Numbered from the stretch's first letter, positions 28,481 to 38,038 are shown. The stretch: DNA of 64,000 nucleotides from Salinisphaera aquimarina (GCF_042643355.1 NZ_JBHRSS010000007.1:142198-206197); one strand, 5' to 3'. Notes: a model not told the origin generated them from the sequence alone. A program made the numbers and translations.

Positions 28481-28951
28481 ATGGAACCCATCAGTACCTG
28501 TCTGTGGTTCGATGGCGTAGCCGAGCAGGCGGCCGACTTCTATGTGGAGTTGTTTCCGGATTCACGCATCGACGAGGTCATGCATGCGCCCGTGGATTAC
28601 CCGGCCGGCAAGGCCGGTGACGCGCTTCTCGTGACATTCACGCTGGCCGGCCGGCGTTATCTCGGTTTGAACGGCGGCTCGGGCGTCCCGTTTACCGAAG
28701 CGATTTCACTCTCGATCGACTGCGCCGACCAGGCCGAGGTCGACCATTACTGGAACGCCTTGTCCGCGTATCCCGAACACGAACAGTGCGGCTGGCTCAA
28801 GGACCGATTCGGCGTGTCCTGGCAGGTCGTGCCGCGTATGCTGCCGCGCCTGCTCGCCGATCCCGATCGGGCAAAGGCCGGCCGGGTCATGACCGCGATG
28901 ATGACGATGAAGAAGATCGATATCGCGGCTCTGGAACAGGCAGCCGACTAG
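28481..28951 (+). CDS. PhnB-like VOC protein
   Basis: A 156-residue single-domain protein of the PhnB/3-demethylubiquinone-methyltransferase-like VOC branch. It begins MEPISTCLWFDGVAEQAADF and holds FPDSRIDEV, the conserved YWNALS and CGWLKDRFGVSWQVVP, and ends GRVMTAMMTMKKIDIAALEQA. Despite database names, these proteins are not methyltransferases; the function is unknown. It follows the two-domain VOC gene after two bases. Confidence 0.88.
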   Translation: MEPISTCLWFDGVAEQAADFYVELFPDSRIDEVMHAPVDYPAGKAGDALLVTFTLAGRRYLGLNGGSGVPFTEAISLSIDCADQAEVDHYWNALSAYPEHEQCGWLKDRFGVSWQVVPRMLPRLLADPDRAKAGRVMTAMMTMKKIDIAALEQAAD

Positions 28952-29077
28952 CTGATGACGACTGCTGAAAGAGAATCGTTTCATGACACAGACGTATTGA
29001 CAGCAGATTGCCGGACTGGAAGTCTCGACTGATCGCGCGCCAGCCCGGGCGTGCTCTGTCTGACGAGGCGCCGATCA

Positions 29078-30025
29078 ATGCCACTGGACCCACAGGCACG
29101 CGAATTTCTGCAGCGACTGGACGCCATGGGCGGCCCGCCGATCCATGAGCTGAGCCCGACGGAGCTGCGTGCCACCCTGGCCTCGATCTCCGGCGGCACG
29201 CCCGAACCGGTCGCGGCACAGACCGAACATGTCGCCACCGGCCCCAACGGCGATATACCCCTGCGCGTGTACACGCCTGCCGGTCACGGCCCGTTTCCGG
29301 CGCTGATCTATTTCCACGGCGGCGGCTGGGTAGCCGGCAACCTGGATTCGGTGGAAACCGCCTGCACCATTCTCGCCAACCGGGCGTCGGCGGTGGTGAT
29401 CTCCGTGGACTATCGACTGGCCCCGGAACACCCCTTCCCGGCACCGGTACTGGACTGCCATGCCGCGACCCGGTGGGTCGCCGAACACGCCGCCGACCTG
29501 AACATCGACGCCGCTCGCATCGCGGTCGGCGGCGACAGCGCCGGCGGCAATATCGCCGCGGTGGTCGCCATTCTCGCGCGCGATCACGGCGGCCCGAACA
29601 TCGCCTTCCAGCTGCTGTTCTATCCGGCGACCGACCACGATGCACAGACCGCCTCCTGTCGCGACAACGGCGAAGGCTACTATCTGACCACCGAACTGAT
29701 GCGCTGGTTCTGGAATCATTATCTTGGTGACGGCGACGGTCGCGACCCGCGCGCCTCGCCGCTGCGAATCGAGGACGCCACGAATCTGCCACCGGCATTC
29801 ATCATCACCGCGGAATTCGACCCGCTCAGGGACGAAGGCGAAGCCTATGCGGATCTTCTAAGCGCAGCCGGCAATGCCGTGACACTGCATCGCTACGACG
29901 GCCAGATCCACGGCTTCGTGACCCGTTGTTTCATCATGGACGCAGGCATCACGGCCCTCGAAGACGCCGCGGCGCATCTGCGCGCGGCATTGGAGGCCCC
30001 GTCGCTCAAGCAAGCCGAACGATAG
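29078..30025 (+). CDS. Alpha/beta hydrolase, hormone-sensitive-lipase family esterase
   Basis: A 315-residue carboxylesterase. The oxyanion motif HGGG spans 80-83, the nucleophile is S154 in GGDSAGGN, the acid is likely the Asp in AEFDPLRDEG near 250, and the base His lies in QIHGF near 280. The frame opens at 29051, but the ATG at 29078 starts the typical lead MPLDPQAREFL. It sits directly upstream of a Baeyer-Villiger monooxygenase whose ester products it could hydrolyse. Confidence 0.92.
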   Translation: MPLDPQAREFLQRLDAMGGPPIHELSPTELRATLASISGGTPEPVAAQTEHVATGPNGDIPLRVYTPAGHGPFPALIYFHGGGWVAGNLDSVETACTILANRASAVVISVDYRLAPEHPFPAPVLDCHAATRWVAEHAADLNIDAARIAVGGDSAGGNIAAVVAILARDHGGPNIAFQLLFYPATDHDAQTASCRDNGEGYYLTTELMRWFWNHYLGDGDGRDPRASPLRIEDATNLPPAFIITAEFDPLRDEGEAYADLLSAAGNAVTLHRYDGQIHGFVTRCFIMDAGITALEDAAAHLRAALEAPSLKQAER

Positions 30026-30099
30026 ACCGACGCGGCGCTTTTCAATACAACAATACCGGCGGCGATGCATTGCCGACCAAGAACGAGATCGGAGGAGTC

Positions 30100-31764
30100 A
30101 TGCCAGTGAACAATCGTCAGTCAGCGTCGGCCGACGCCCAGACACCGCGTCGGCTGGACGCCGTGGTCGTGGGCGCCGGCTTTTCCGGGCTTTACATGCT
30201 CCATCGCCTGCGTGAACTGGGATTGTCGGCACGCGTGTTCGAAGCCGGCGACGGCGTGGGCGGCACCTGGTACTGGAACCGCTACCCCGGCGCGCGCTGC
30301 GACTCCGAGAGTTACTACTACTCGTACTCGTTCTCGGACGAGTTGCAGCAGGAATGGCGCTGGAGCGAGCGCTATCCCGGCCAGCCCGAGATCATGAACT
30401 ATCTGAACCACGTGGCCGACAAGTTCGATCTACGTCCGGACATCCAGCTGTCCACGCGGATCGCCCGGGCCGTATTCGATGCCACATCCGACGAATGGAG
30501 CGTGGATACCGACGGCGGCGAACGCTTCAGCGCACGGTTTCTGATCACCGCCGTGGGCTGCCTGTCGTCGGCGAATATCCCGCAGATTGACGGCCTCGAT
30601 GACTTTGCAGGCGACTGGCACCACACCGGCCAGTGGCCGCATGAAGGCGTCGATTTTCGCGGCAAGCGCGTCGGCGTGATCGGCACCGGTTCCACCGGCA
30701 TCCAGGCGATCCCGGTGATCGCGGAACAGGCGGCGCATCTCACTGTATTCCAGCGCACCGCCAACTACAGCGTACCGGCCCGCAACGCGCCCCTCGATCC
30801 GGCCGAAGAAAATGCCTACAAGGCCGATTACGCGGCGATTCGGCGCAAGCAGCGCGAATCGGCCAACTGCCATCCCTTCGATGTCAGCGACACCCCCGCG
30901 CTGGCCGTGTCCGACGACGAGCGCCAGACCCGTTACGAAGCCTCATGGGAACGCGGCAGCCTGCGGTTTCGTACCGTGTTCAAGGATCTGCTGACCGACG
31001 AAGCTGCCAACGCCACGGCCTCGGAGTTCATCCGCGACAAGATCCGCGCGACCGTCGACGATCCGCAAACCGCCGAAACCCTCACACCCTACGACCATCC
31101 GTTCGCGACCAAGCGACCGCCGATCGATACCCACTACTTCGAGACCTACAACCGCGATAACGTCTCGCTGGTCGACGTCAGGCGCACGCCGATCGAGGCG
31201 ATGAACGCCGGCGGGCTGCGAACATCCGAGGCCCACTATCCCCTCGATGCGCTGGTGTTCGCCACCGGCTTCGATGCGATGACCGGCGCCCTGCTCAATA
31301 TCGATATCGAAGGCCGCGACGGGCAGAAACTCGCCGATAAATGGGCCGCCGGCCCGCGCACCTATCTGGGCCTGCAGATGGCCGGCTTTCCCAACCTGTT
31401 CACCATCACCGGCCCGGGCAGCCCGTCGGTGCTGACCAACATGCCCACCTCCATCGAACAGCATGTCGACTGGATCAGCGATTGCATCGACCACATGCGG
31501 AATCAGGGCCTGACCCGTATCGAGGCCAGCGCGCAGTCCGAGGATCGATGGGTGGCACACGTCAACGACGCCGCCGAACAGACCCTGCTGCCCAAGGCCA
31601 ACAGCTCCTGGTATCTGGGCGCCAATGTGCCGGGCAAGCCGCGCATCTTCATGCCCTACGCCGGCGGCGCCGCCCACTACCGCCAGATTTGCGAAGCGGT
31701 TGCTGCCAACGGGTACGACGGATTCGTGTTCAAGGCCCGGCCCCAGGCTCGGGCCGCCGGCTGA
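30100..31764 (+). CDS. Baeyer-Villiger flavin monooxygenase (cyclohexanone monooxygenase-like)
   Basis: A 554-residue class B flavoprotein that inserts oxygen next to a ketone to give an ester or lactone, using FAD and NADPH. The FAD Rossmann motif GAGFSG spans 25-30, and GVGGTWYWNRYPGARCD is diagnostic of the group. The type I BVMO fingerprint F-x-G-x3-H-x3-W-P spans 169-180. The NADPH Rossmann motif GTGSTG spans 195-200. The ATG at 30100 has GGAGGAG three bases upstream. It is downstream of an esterase gene, the classic ketone-degrading pair. Confidence 0.94.
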   Translation: MPVNNRQSASADAQTPRRLDAVVVGAGFSGLYMLHRLRELGLSARVFEAGDGVGGTWYWNRYPGARCDSESYYYSYSFSDELQQEWRWSERYPGQPEIMNYLNHVADKFDLRPDIQLSTRIARAVFDATSDEWSVDTDGGERFSARFLITAVGCLSSANIPQIDGLDDFAGDWHHTGQWPHEGVDFRGKRVGVIGTGSTGIQAIPVIAEQAAHLTVFQRTANYSVPARNAPLDPAEENAYKADYAAIRRKQRESANCHPFDVSDTPALAVSDDERQTRYEASWERGSLRFRTVFKDLLTDEAANATASEFIRDKIRATVDDPQTAETLTPYDHPFATKRPPIDTHYFETYNRDNVSLVDVRRTPIEAMNAGGLRTSEAHYPLDALVFATGFDAMTGALLNIDIEGRDGQKLADKWAAGPRTYLGLQMAGFPNLFTITGPGSPSVLTNMPTSIEQHVDWISDCIDHMRNQGLTRIEASAQSEDRWVAHVNDAAEQTLLPKANSSWYLGANVPGKPRIFMPYAGGAAHYRQICEAVAANGYDGFVFKARPQARAAG

Positions 31765-31885
31765 CAAACCAGCGGTACGATGTGCGCCCGCCGGTCTGCG
31801 CCGGCGGCGTGCGTCGAGTGTCGCTGCGCACGATCCGTGGCAGGATGCGTGCCGAATCATCTGCAACCTCTGAAAGAGCATCGGC

Positions 31886-32674
31886 ATGTCATCGGCAAAT
31901 CCGCACAGCGTATTCCTGCGCGACGGCGACACCTTTCTTGCAACCGGGCTATCTCGCGGTCCCTGGGATGAAAACGCACAGCACGGCGGCGCGCCGGCCG
32001 CGCTGTTGGCCCATCTGGCCGAGACCGCGGTCGGCGAGGAATTCTTTCTCGCCCGGCTGACGTTCGAACTCTCGCGACCGGTTCCGGTCGCGGCCCTGAC
32101 GGTTGCGGTCGAGACCAGCCGCGGACGAACCGCGCGGCGCGTGACCCTGCGTATCGAACACGAGGGCAGCGTGGTGGGACGGGCCATCGCCCTGATGCTG
32201 CGCGAACAATCCACGGCGGTTCCCGCCACATCGGCCGCGCGGCTAGAACCGGAACCCGCGGACTGCACCGAGCGTTTCGACACGCCCGGCATGCCGACGG
32301 GCGAGTCGTTTCATCACGAGGCCATGGACATCCGCGTCGCCCACGGCAGCACCCGTGTACCCGGGCCGGCGGCGGCGTGGTTTTGTCTGCGCGTCCCCCT
32401 GATCGACGGCGTCGAAACCACCCCCGCCATGCGCGCCGCGGCAGCCGCGGACTTCGGCAACGGCATCAGCTGGGTGCTGCCGTTCGACGAATTTCTGTTC
32501 ACCAATACCGATCTCACCCTCTATCTGCATCGCGCGCCGGTGGGTGAATGGATCGGGCTGGATGCCGAAACCATCGTCCAGCCCAACGGTGTGGGCCTCG
32601 CCAGTTCGACACTCTACGACAGCCAGGGCCGTATCGGCATGGCACATCAGAACCTGCTGGTTCGCCCGCGCTGA
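31886..32674 (+). CDS. Acyl-CoA thioesterase-like hotdog protein
   Basis: A 262-residue double-hotdog protein of the TesB-like thioesterase branch (PF13622 type). Landmarks are GPWDENAQHGGAPAALLAH near 25-43, FELSRPVPVAALTV near 61-74, and the C-terminal strand LASSTLYDSQGRIGMAHQN. It probably hydrolyses acyl-CoA made in the neighbouring ketone or acyl pathways. Its convergent neighbour is ten bases away. Confidence 0.82.
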   Translation: MSSANPHSVFLRDGDTFLATGLSRGPWDENAQHGGAPAALLAHLAETAVGEEFFLARLTFELSRPVPVAALTVAVETSRGRTARRVTLRIEHEGSVVGRAIALMLREQSTAVPATSAARLEPEPADCTERFDTPGMPTGESFHHEAMDIRVAHGSTRVPGPAAAWFCLRVPLIDGVETTPAMRAAAAADFGNGISWVLPFDEFLFTNTDLTLYLHRAPVGEWIGLDAETIVQPNGVGLASSTLYDSQGRIGMAHQNLLVRPR

Positions 32675-32684
32675 CGCGACATCG

Positions 32685-33089
32685 TCAGCCCTGTATTGAC
32701 CGCCCGCGCCTGTCCTCTCGACGGCGTGTACAGACCCAGCGATATAACAACAGCCCGTACAACACTACGTTGACGCCGATGACGGCCACGCCGATCGCGA
32801 TCTGAATCGATCGCGTCAGCCCGGCGGGATAGATCAGCGCGACCAGATAATGATCGATGAAGCCGTCGGCATAGCCCTGCTGACCGGCAGCGACGCGCAG
32901 CTGCTGTTCCAGTGGCGTAAGTGGACAGATCCGGCCGCTGAGCGAGACATAAGCGCCCCAGCAGACCGCCGGGATGTGAACAAACACCAGTCGGGGCCAG
33001 AAGAAAGCCAGCACGCCGCCCAGGCCCACCAGCAGGATGAACAGCAGGTGGGCGGTCAGGACCGCATCGGCAATCAGCGCATACAGCAT
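32685..33089 (-). CDS. DUF2784 membrane protein
   Basis: A 134-residue protein with four helices. It begins MLYALIADAVLTAHLLFILL, and VHIPAVCWGAYVSLSGRICP with the following TPLE matches DUF2784 well. The function of the family is unknown. The gene is transcribed toward the thioesterase gene and away from the oxidoreductase gene. Confidence 0.88.
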   Translation of the reverse strand: MLYALIADAVLTAHLLFILLVGLGGVLAFFWPRLVFVHIPAVCWGAYVSLSGRICPLTPLEQQLRVAAGQQGYADGFIDHYLVALIYPAGLTRSIQIAIGVAVIGVNVVLYGLLLYRWVCTRRREDRRGRSIQG

Positions 33090-33249
33090 GGGCCACTCGC
33101 AGGATTCGAACCGCCGGCGCGCGCCCGACGCCCGGCCACATTCTTCGCACAGCCAATGGCCACACCGGGTTCAACTTGGCAAGCCAGCATAACCCGCAGG
33201 CATTCAAGCCTGTGCAGGCGCTTACCATCCCGTGACTCTGCAATAGACT

Positions 33250-33261
33250 GAACGATCGTTC
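33250..33261. promoter_or_regulatory. Possible TetR-type operator before the oxidoreductase gene
   Basis: GAACGATCGTTC is a perfect 12-bp palindrome inside a near-symmetrical ACTGAACGATCGTTCGGT, about 75 bases before the reductase start. It resembles many TetR/AcrR operators. No TetR gene is adjacent, so the regulator would be encoded elsewhere. Confidence 0.5.
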
Positions 33262-33336
33262 GGTTTTGCTTGCCGGCAGTCGCCACAGCTTCTAAGGTGC
33301 TACTCCAGAACACCGTTTCAAAAAAGCGTTGACGCC

Positions 33337-34353
33337 ATGACCCAGACTCAGGAAAACCGCCAGTTCCGTCTTGCCCAACGGCCCGAAGGGCTGCCCAAGC
33401 CCACCGATTGGGACTTCGTCACCGAAGCCGTCGGCCAGCCGGGCGACGACGAGATCCTCGTCGGCATCGAATACATCTCGCTGGACCCGGCCATGCGCGG
33501 CTGGATGAACGCCGGGCGTTCCTATATCAAGCCGGTCAAGATCGGCGAGGTGATGCGGGCCGGGACCGCGGGCACGGTGCTGAAATCCAATCATCCGGAC
33601 TTCGCCGAAGGCGACAGCGTCACCGGCAACTTCGGCGTGCAGACCCATGCCGTGGTCGCCGGCAAGGACGCGCGCAAGGTCGATACCGCGCTCGCTCCGC
33701 TGCCCGCTTATCTGGGCGTGCTCGGCATGCCCGGCATGACCGCCTACTTCGGCCTGCTCGATGTCGGCGGCGCCAAGGCAGACGATACGGTGATGGTGTC
33801 GGCCGCACCCGGCGCGGTCGGCGCGCTGGTCGGCCAGATCGCGAAACAGAAAGGCTGTCGCGTGGTCGGCATCGCCGGCGGGGCGGAGAAATGCAGCTAC
33901 GTGGTCGACGAGCTGGGCTTCGACGCCGCCATCGACTACAAGAACGAAAGCGTCTACAAGGGCATGAAACAGCATTGTCCCGGCGGCATCGATGTCTTCT
34001 TCGACAACGTCGGCGGCGAGATCCTCGACTCGGCTCTGGCCAATCTGGCCTTCAAGGGGCGCGTGGTGATCTGCGGCGCCATTTCCCAGTACAACGCCAC
34101 CGACGGCATGTACGCCCCGAAGAACTACATGTCATTGCTGGTGAACCGGGCGCGCATGGAAGGCTTCGTGGTATTCGACTATGCCGATCGTTATGCCGAG
34201 GGCGCACAGGCGATGGCCGGCTGGATCGCCGAGGGCAAGCTCAAGCACAAGGAAGACATCGTCGCCGGTTTCGAAAACTTCCCCGATACATTGCTCAAGC
34301 TATTTTCCGGCAGCAACTTCGGCAAGCTGGTGCTCAAGGTCGACGCGGACTGA
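33337..34353 (+). CDS. NADPH-dependent enone reductase (zinc-free MDR, CurA/PTGR-like)
   Basis: A 338-residue medium-chain reductase of the leukotriene B4 dehydrogenase/curcumin reductase branch. It reduces activated C=C bonds of enones with NADPH. Landmarks are EYISLDPAMRGWMN (about 47-60), the Rossmann stretch VMVSAAPGAVGALVGQIAKQ (about 150-169) and FFDNVGGEILD near 225. There are no structural zinc cysteines, as expected. A palindrome upstream suggests repression by a TetR-type regulator. Confidence 0.92.
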   Translation: MTQTQENRQFRLAQRPEGLPKPTDWDFVTEAVGQPGDDEILVGIEYISLDPAMRGWMNAGRSYIKPVKIGEVMRAGTAGTVLKSNHPDFAEGDSVTGNFGVQTHAVVAGKDARKVDTALAPLPAYLGVLGMPGMTAYFGLLDVGGAKADDTVMVSAAPGAVGALVGQIAKQKGCRVVGIAGGAEKCSYVVDELGFDAAIDYKNESVYKGMKQHCPGGIDVFFDNVGGEILDSALANLAFKGRVVICGAISQYNATDGMYAPKNYMSLLVNRARMEGFVVFDYADRYAEGAQAMAGWIAEGKLKHKEDIVAGFENFPDTLLKLFSGSNFGKLVLKVDAD

Positions 34354-34529
34354 ACCCGGCTCCATATCGCGGCCGGGTACCCAGTATCGTGGGCTCCCGG
34401 CCGTTATACCGTGTGCCGATACGATAAAGTCATGAGCGCATCATCTCTGCCCGCGCCGCCTGCTCGAACATCCAGTCAGAGCGGGTACTCGGGCGACGCA
34501 GACCACGTTGCTTCAGAGCACGATCGTTC

Positions 34530-35753
34530 ATGACCAAACCGCTGATCAACCCCTATCTTGTCGTGGCGACCGTCCTGAGCGCGGTGTTCATCGTCTACGG
34601 GTCGCTCTATCCCTTCGAGTTTCATGCGCGCAGCGGTGAAGCCCTGGCGACGTTGCTCACGACCTGGCATTTCCGGCTCGAACACGCCGGCAATCTGATC
34701 GGCAACGTGCTTTTCTACGCGCCGCTCGGCCTGTTTGCCGTGCTCGCCCTGCACGCCCGGGTCAATGCCCTCGCTCGCCTGAGCCTCGCTCTGCTGATCG
34801 GCACGGCGCTGTGTTTCTCGATGGAACTCCTGCAGTTTTACGTCGACGGACGGGTGAGCACGTTCGCCGATATCTACCCGAACATGCTCGGCAGCGTTCT
34901 GGGCGGATGTGTCGGCCTGGTCGTCGGCGCCAATCGGCAAGCGACGCGCGCACTCGGTGCCCACGCAGAACCCATTCCCCTGCTGCTGGCGGGCGCGTTC
35001 ATCGCGTATCGACTGTTTCCCTATGTGCCGAGCCTCGACCTGCACCAGTATTGGCGCGCCCTGAAGCCGGTACTCTTCGATCCGCAGCTGCATGTATTCG
35101 GGGTGACGCGCTACGCCGTAACCTGGCTGGTGGTGGCAGCGCTGGGACGGGCGCTGGTCGGCGCCCCGCGCTCCTGGCCGTTGCTTGCGCTCGCCGTGGC
35201 GTGCGTGCTCGCGGCCAAGATCGCCATCGTCAACAACAGCGTCAGTGCCGATGAACTCGTGGGCGCTGCCGCTGCCCTGACGTTGTGGCTCGCACTCAAC
35301 CGCGTGAGCATTCGGCCACAGTCGCTGTTACTCGCCACCGCCCTGGGCCTGCTCGTGGTCGCCGAACGGCTGCAACCATTCGACTTCGGTGCCGGCACGC
35401 AGGCATTTGGCTGGCTGCCCTTCCGGTCGTGGCTGCACGGCTCGATGGGTCTCAATGCCCAGTCGATTCTCGAGAAGTTCTTCCTCTACGGCAGCCTGAT
35501 CTGGCTGCTGCGGCGGGCCGGTTCCGGGCTGGCATTCGCCGGCATTTCGGTCGCGCTCGCACTGCTGGCGACGAGCATCCTGCAGACCCATCTGCCCGGT
35601 CGCTCGGCCGAACTCACCGATGCCGTGATGGCGCTGCTCATCAGCGCCGCATTCGCGCTCATGCCCAGAACCATCGGTGCGCCCGAGCCGGTGGACAGAC
35701 CCCTATCCCCGCAATCGCCCTGGCGCGCCTACCGCCGCGAATACCGGAATTGA
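34530..35753 (+). CDS. VanZ-family membrane protein with two VanZ-like halves
   Basis: A 407-residue polytopic protein with about ten helices, roughly twice the usual VanZ length. The N-terminal half (about 15-140) carries YPFEF, NLIGNVLFYAPLG and ELLQFYVDGRVSTFADIYPN, the normal VanZ motifs. The C-terminal half (about 265-385) repeats the pattern as QPFDF, SILEKFFLYGSL and ILQTHLPGRSAELTDAVM. VanZ proteins give low-level teicoplanin resistance or have unknown envelope roles. No vancomycin genes are nearby. Confidence 0.85.
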   Translation: MTKPLINPYLVVATVLSAVFIVYGSLYPFEFHARSGEALATLLTTWHFRLEHAGNLIGNVLFYAPLGLFAVLALHARVNALARLSLALLIGTALCFSMELLQFYVDGRVSTFADIYPNMLGSVLGGCVGLVVGANRQATRALGAHAEPIPLLLAGAFIAYRLFPYVPSLDLHQYWRALKPVLFDPQLHVFGVTRYAVTWLVVAALGRALVGAPRSWPLLALAVACVLAAKIAIVNNSVSADELVGAAAALTLWLALNRVSIRPQSLLLATALGLLVVAERLQPFDFGAGTQAFGWLPFRSWLHGSMGLNAQSILEKFFLYGSLIWLLRRAGSGLAFAGISVALALLATSILQTHLPGRSAELTDAVMALLISAAFALMPRTIGAPEPVDRPLSPQSPWRAYRREYRN

Positions 35754-35948
35754 ACGGGCTATGCGCCCCGGGTTTCGCAGCGCGACTTGCGCCGTATTGC
35801 CGTCGGCTATCCGGCCGCAACACCCCGGCAAGTGACGACGCAGCCACCCGGCTTACGCGGCGCCGGGAATCTGACAACATGTAGTTTGATCGACAACAGC
35901 CGGGCAGCCACGCGTATCGCGCAGCGCTCGCCAAACTCCGGAGACCGC

Positions 35949-37019
35949 ATGCCCAAATCATCGTTCCCACTGGTGTTCGACGGCCACAACGACATGCTCT
36001 TGCGACTAGTCGGCAACGAGGGAGCCGATCCGGTGCACGATTTCATGCACGGCCGCGCGAACGGGCATCTCGACCTGCCCCGGATGATCGAAGGCGGTTT
36101 CGGCGGCGGTCTGTTCGCCGTGTTCGTACCCTCCAGCGGCCCCAGGCGAAGTCGCAACACGCAGCCGTCGAACTCGCCCCAGGATGAACCGCTGCCGCCG
36201 CCCCTGGCACAAAGCGAGGCCCTGCCCGCCGTGCTGGCGATGATCGCCATCCTGCTACGTCTCGAACGTGCCTCGAACGGCCGTTTTCGCGTGTGTCGCT
36301 CGGTAGCCGATATCCGCGCCGCAATGGCCGACGAAGCGATCGCGGCGGTCCTGCATTTTGAAGGCGCCGAAGCAATCGATACGGATCTCCATGCGCTCGA
36401 CGTCTTCCAGCAGGCCGGGCTGCGCTCGATCGGCCCGGTCTGGAGCCGGCCAACGCAATATGGCCACGGCGTGCCGTTTCGCTACCCCAGCAGTCCCGAT
36501 ACCGGCGACGGCCTCACCCAACACGGCCGTGCTTTTGTGCGCGCCTGTAACGAACGCCGTATCGCCATCGATCTGTCGCACCTGAACGAAAAAGGTTTCT
36601 GGGACGTGGCACGACTCAGCGATGCCCCGTTGATCGCCAGTCATTCCAATGCCCATGCGGTCTGCGCTCACGCGCGTAATCTCACCGACGACCAGATGCG
36701 CGCCATCCGCGACAGCGGCGGCATCGCAGGCCTGAATTTCGCCAACTGTTTCTTGCGTCCCGACGCCCGCGATATGGCCGATACCGGCGTCGACGTCATG
36801 CTGCGGCATCTGGATCACATGCTCGAGATCATGGGCCCGGACCACGTCGGCATCGGCTCCGATTTCGACGGCGCCCTCATCCCGGACGCGATCGGCGACG
36901 GCGCCGGCCTGCCGGTGTTGCAGGCGGCAATGCAAGCGCACGGTTATGACGCCAAGACCCTGCAATCGATTTCACAGGAAAACTGGCTGCGTACGCTGCA
37001 TGCGACCTGGGGTGCATAG
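35949..37019 (+). CDS. M19 membrane-dipeptidase-family zinc dipeptidase
   Basis: A 356-residue metallopeptidase of the renal dipeptidase family with an amidohydrolase barrel. The first metal motif is DGHNDML (about 10-16), the bridging Glu is in LHFEGAEAI near 142, and further His ligands lie in SHSNAHAVCAHARN and in HVGIGSDFDG. It hydrolyses L-L or L-D dipeptides. The frame opens at 35787, but the ATG at 35949 is placed right before the conserved start. No signal peptide, so it is cytosolic. Confidence 0.92.
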   Translation: MPKSSFPLVFDGHNDMLLRLVGNEGADPVHDFMHGRANGHLDLPRMIEGGFGGGLFAVFVPSSGPRRSRNTQPSNSPQDEPLPPPLAQSEALPAVLAMIAILLRLERASNGRFRVCRSVADIRAAMADEAIAAVLHFEGAEAIDTDLHALDVFQQAGLRSIGPVWSRPTQYGHGVPFRYPSSPDTGDGLTQHGRAFVRACNERRIAIDLSHLNEKGFWDVARLSDAPLIASHSNAHAVCAHARNLTDDQMRAIRDSGGIAGLNFANCFLRPDARDMADTGVDVMLRHLDHMLEIMGPDHVGIGSDFDGALIPDAIGDGAGLPVLQAAMQAHGYDAKTLQSISQENWLRTLHATWGA

Positions 37020-37109
37020 CGCCGCTCGTATATTGCCGAGGTGGCGCGCGGGAAAGAGATCGGGTCGAGTCGCAACCGGGCCCGGCCGGGCAACGAGGAT
37101 CCGCCGCGG

Positions 37110-37361
37110 TCAGCCCTTGCCGGCGTCGTCCTGTCGGGCGGCCCACATGGCCAATCGGTGCTGAATGGTCTTTTGCGATACCTGCTCTTCGGGCAACGGC
37201 GGAATCACACCGTCGTGCACCAACAGCCGATAGATATATTCCAGCTTGTCGGTCGCGGAATCGGTTGCTTCGAACTCGACAACACCGCGTTTTTCACCGT
37301 ATTCGACGCCCAGTGCAATGGCCTTCTTGACCATTTCCTTTTCGTTCTTGAGTTTCTTCAT
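37110..37361 (-). CDS. DUF5062 protein
   Basis: An 83-residue soluble protein beginning MKKLKNEKEMVKKAIALG, with FEATDSATDKLEYIYRLLVH and an Arg/Leu-rich end. It matches DUF5062, known mainly from gammaproteobacteria, without known function. GGGAG precedes the ATG. It converges on the dipeptidase gene. Confidence 0.8.
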   Translation of the reverse strand: MKKLKNEKEMVKKAIALGVEYGEKRGVVEFEATDSATDKLEYIYRLLVHDGVIPPLPEEQVSQKTIQHRLAMWAARQDDAGKG

Positions 37362-37944
37362 CTCGGCTCCCAGCGTGAAGCTTGCCTACGTTGGACAACC
37401 GGTGCCGGCGCCTGTTTCGCATGCGGCCAACGGCGTGAAAGTACTGCGAAATAAAGGCCTTCCCGGCCTCTGCGCGAAGCGGTCGTAGCCGCCGGGAATC
37501 GGGCTTGGGCCCGAGGCCACGCGCGCTGGCTCCAGTGATCACGGCGCAGACATCAAATGCCGACCGTATCCAAGCGATCCGCTTGCGCGGACCGCCGCGC
37601 CTGGATCCGATACGGTCGGCGTCGTCGGATACGACGTCGGAGGGTTGGTGAATCCGGCGCGGAGCGGGCAACCACCCGAGCGCACGCCCCTCCTTTCTCT
37701 ATCGCTTTCACCCGGCTTTCACCCAACTCTCACCTGGCTCACTGCCAGATAAAAGCCCGGAACATACTGGTTACATGTCGAGGTACAACACCATTCCAAA
37801 CCCGTCACACCTCGGTCGAAGGCCCGCTCATATCATTTCAACACCGAAGATGAGTCAGAGCGGGCTTTCAATCCATCGGGGAAGCCTCCCCCAACGTCAA
37901 ATCGCGTCGCTGCTTCGCACGACGCAGGCTCGTTTAAAAGCCTT
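37362..37944. other. Intergenic stretch without a supportable gene
   Basis: About 580 bases upstream of DUF5062 and downstream of the microprotein gene. It includes an imperfect TTTCACCCGGCTTTCACCC-like tandem at about 37707-37730. No convincing coding frame is present. Confidence 0.45.
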
Positions 37945-38016
37945 CTACATGCGCCTGACCAGAAAGATGATCAGTACAACAACCAGGACCGTTCCAAGAA
38001 TTCCGCCGACGTACAT
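37945..38016 (-). CDS. 23-residue hydrophobic membrane microprotein
   Basis: A 24-codon gene encoding MYVGGILGTVLVVVLIIFLV followed by RRM. It is a single transmembrane helix with a two-arginine cytosolic end. The ATG has an AGGAG ribosome site with 7-base spacing. Similar very short proteins (a glycine-containing start, an Ile/Leu/Val helix, terminal Arg-Arg) occur in many proteobacteria as stress-related small membrane proteins. No function can be assigned. A near-palindrome lies 23 bases upstream. Confidence 0.6.
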   Translation of the reverse strand: MYVGGILGTVLVVVLIIFLVRRM

Positions 38017-38038
38017 AGTGCTCTCCTGAGTCTGGGAG

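Noticed and set aside
33074..33180. tRNA-like GGTTCGAATCC on the minus strand
   Set aside because: The flanking bases do not form a T-stem, and no acceptor stem or anticodon arm can be folded; it lies just upstream of the DUF2784 start.
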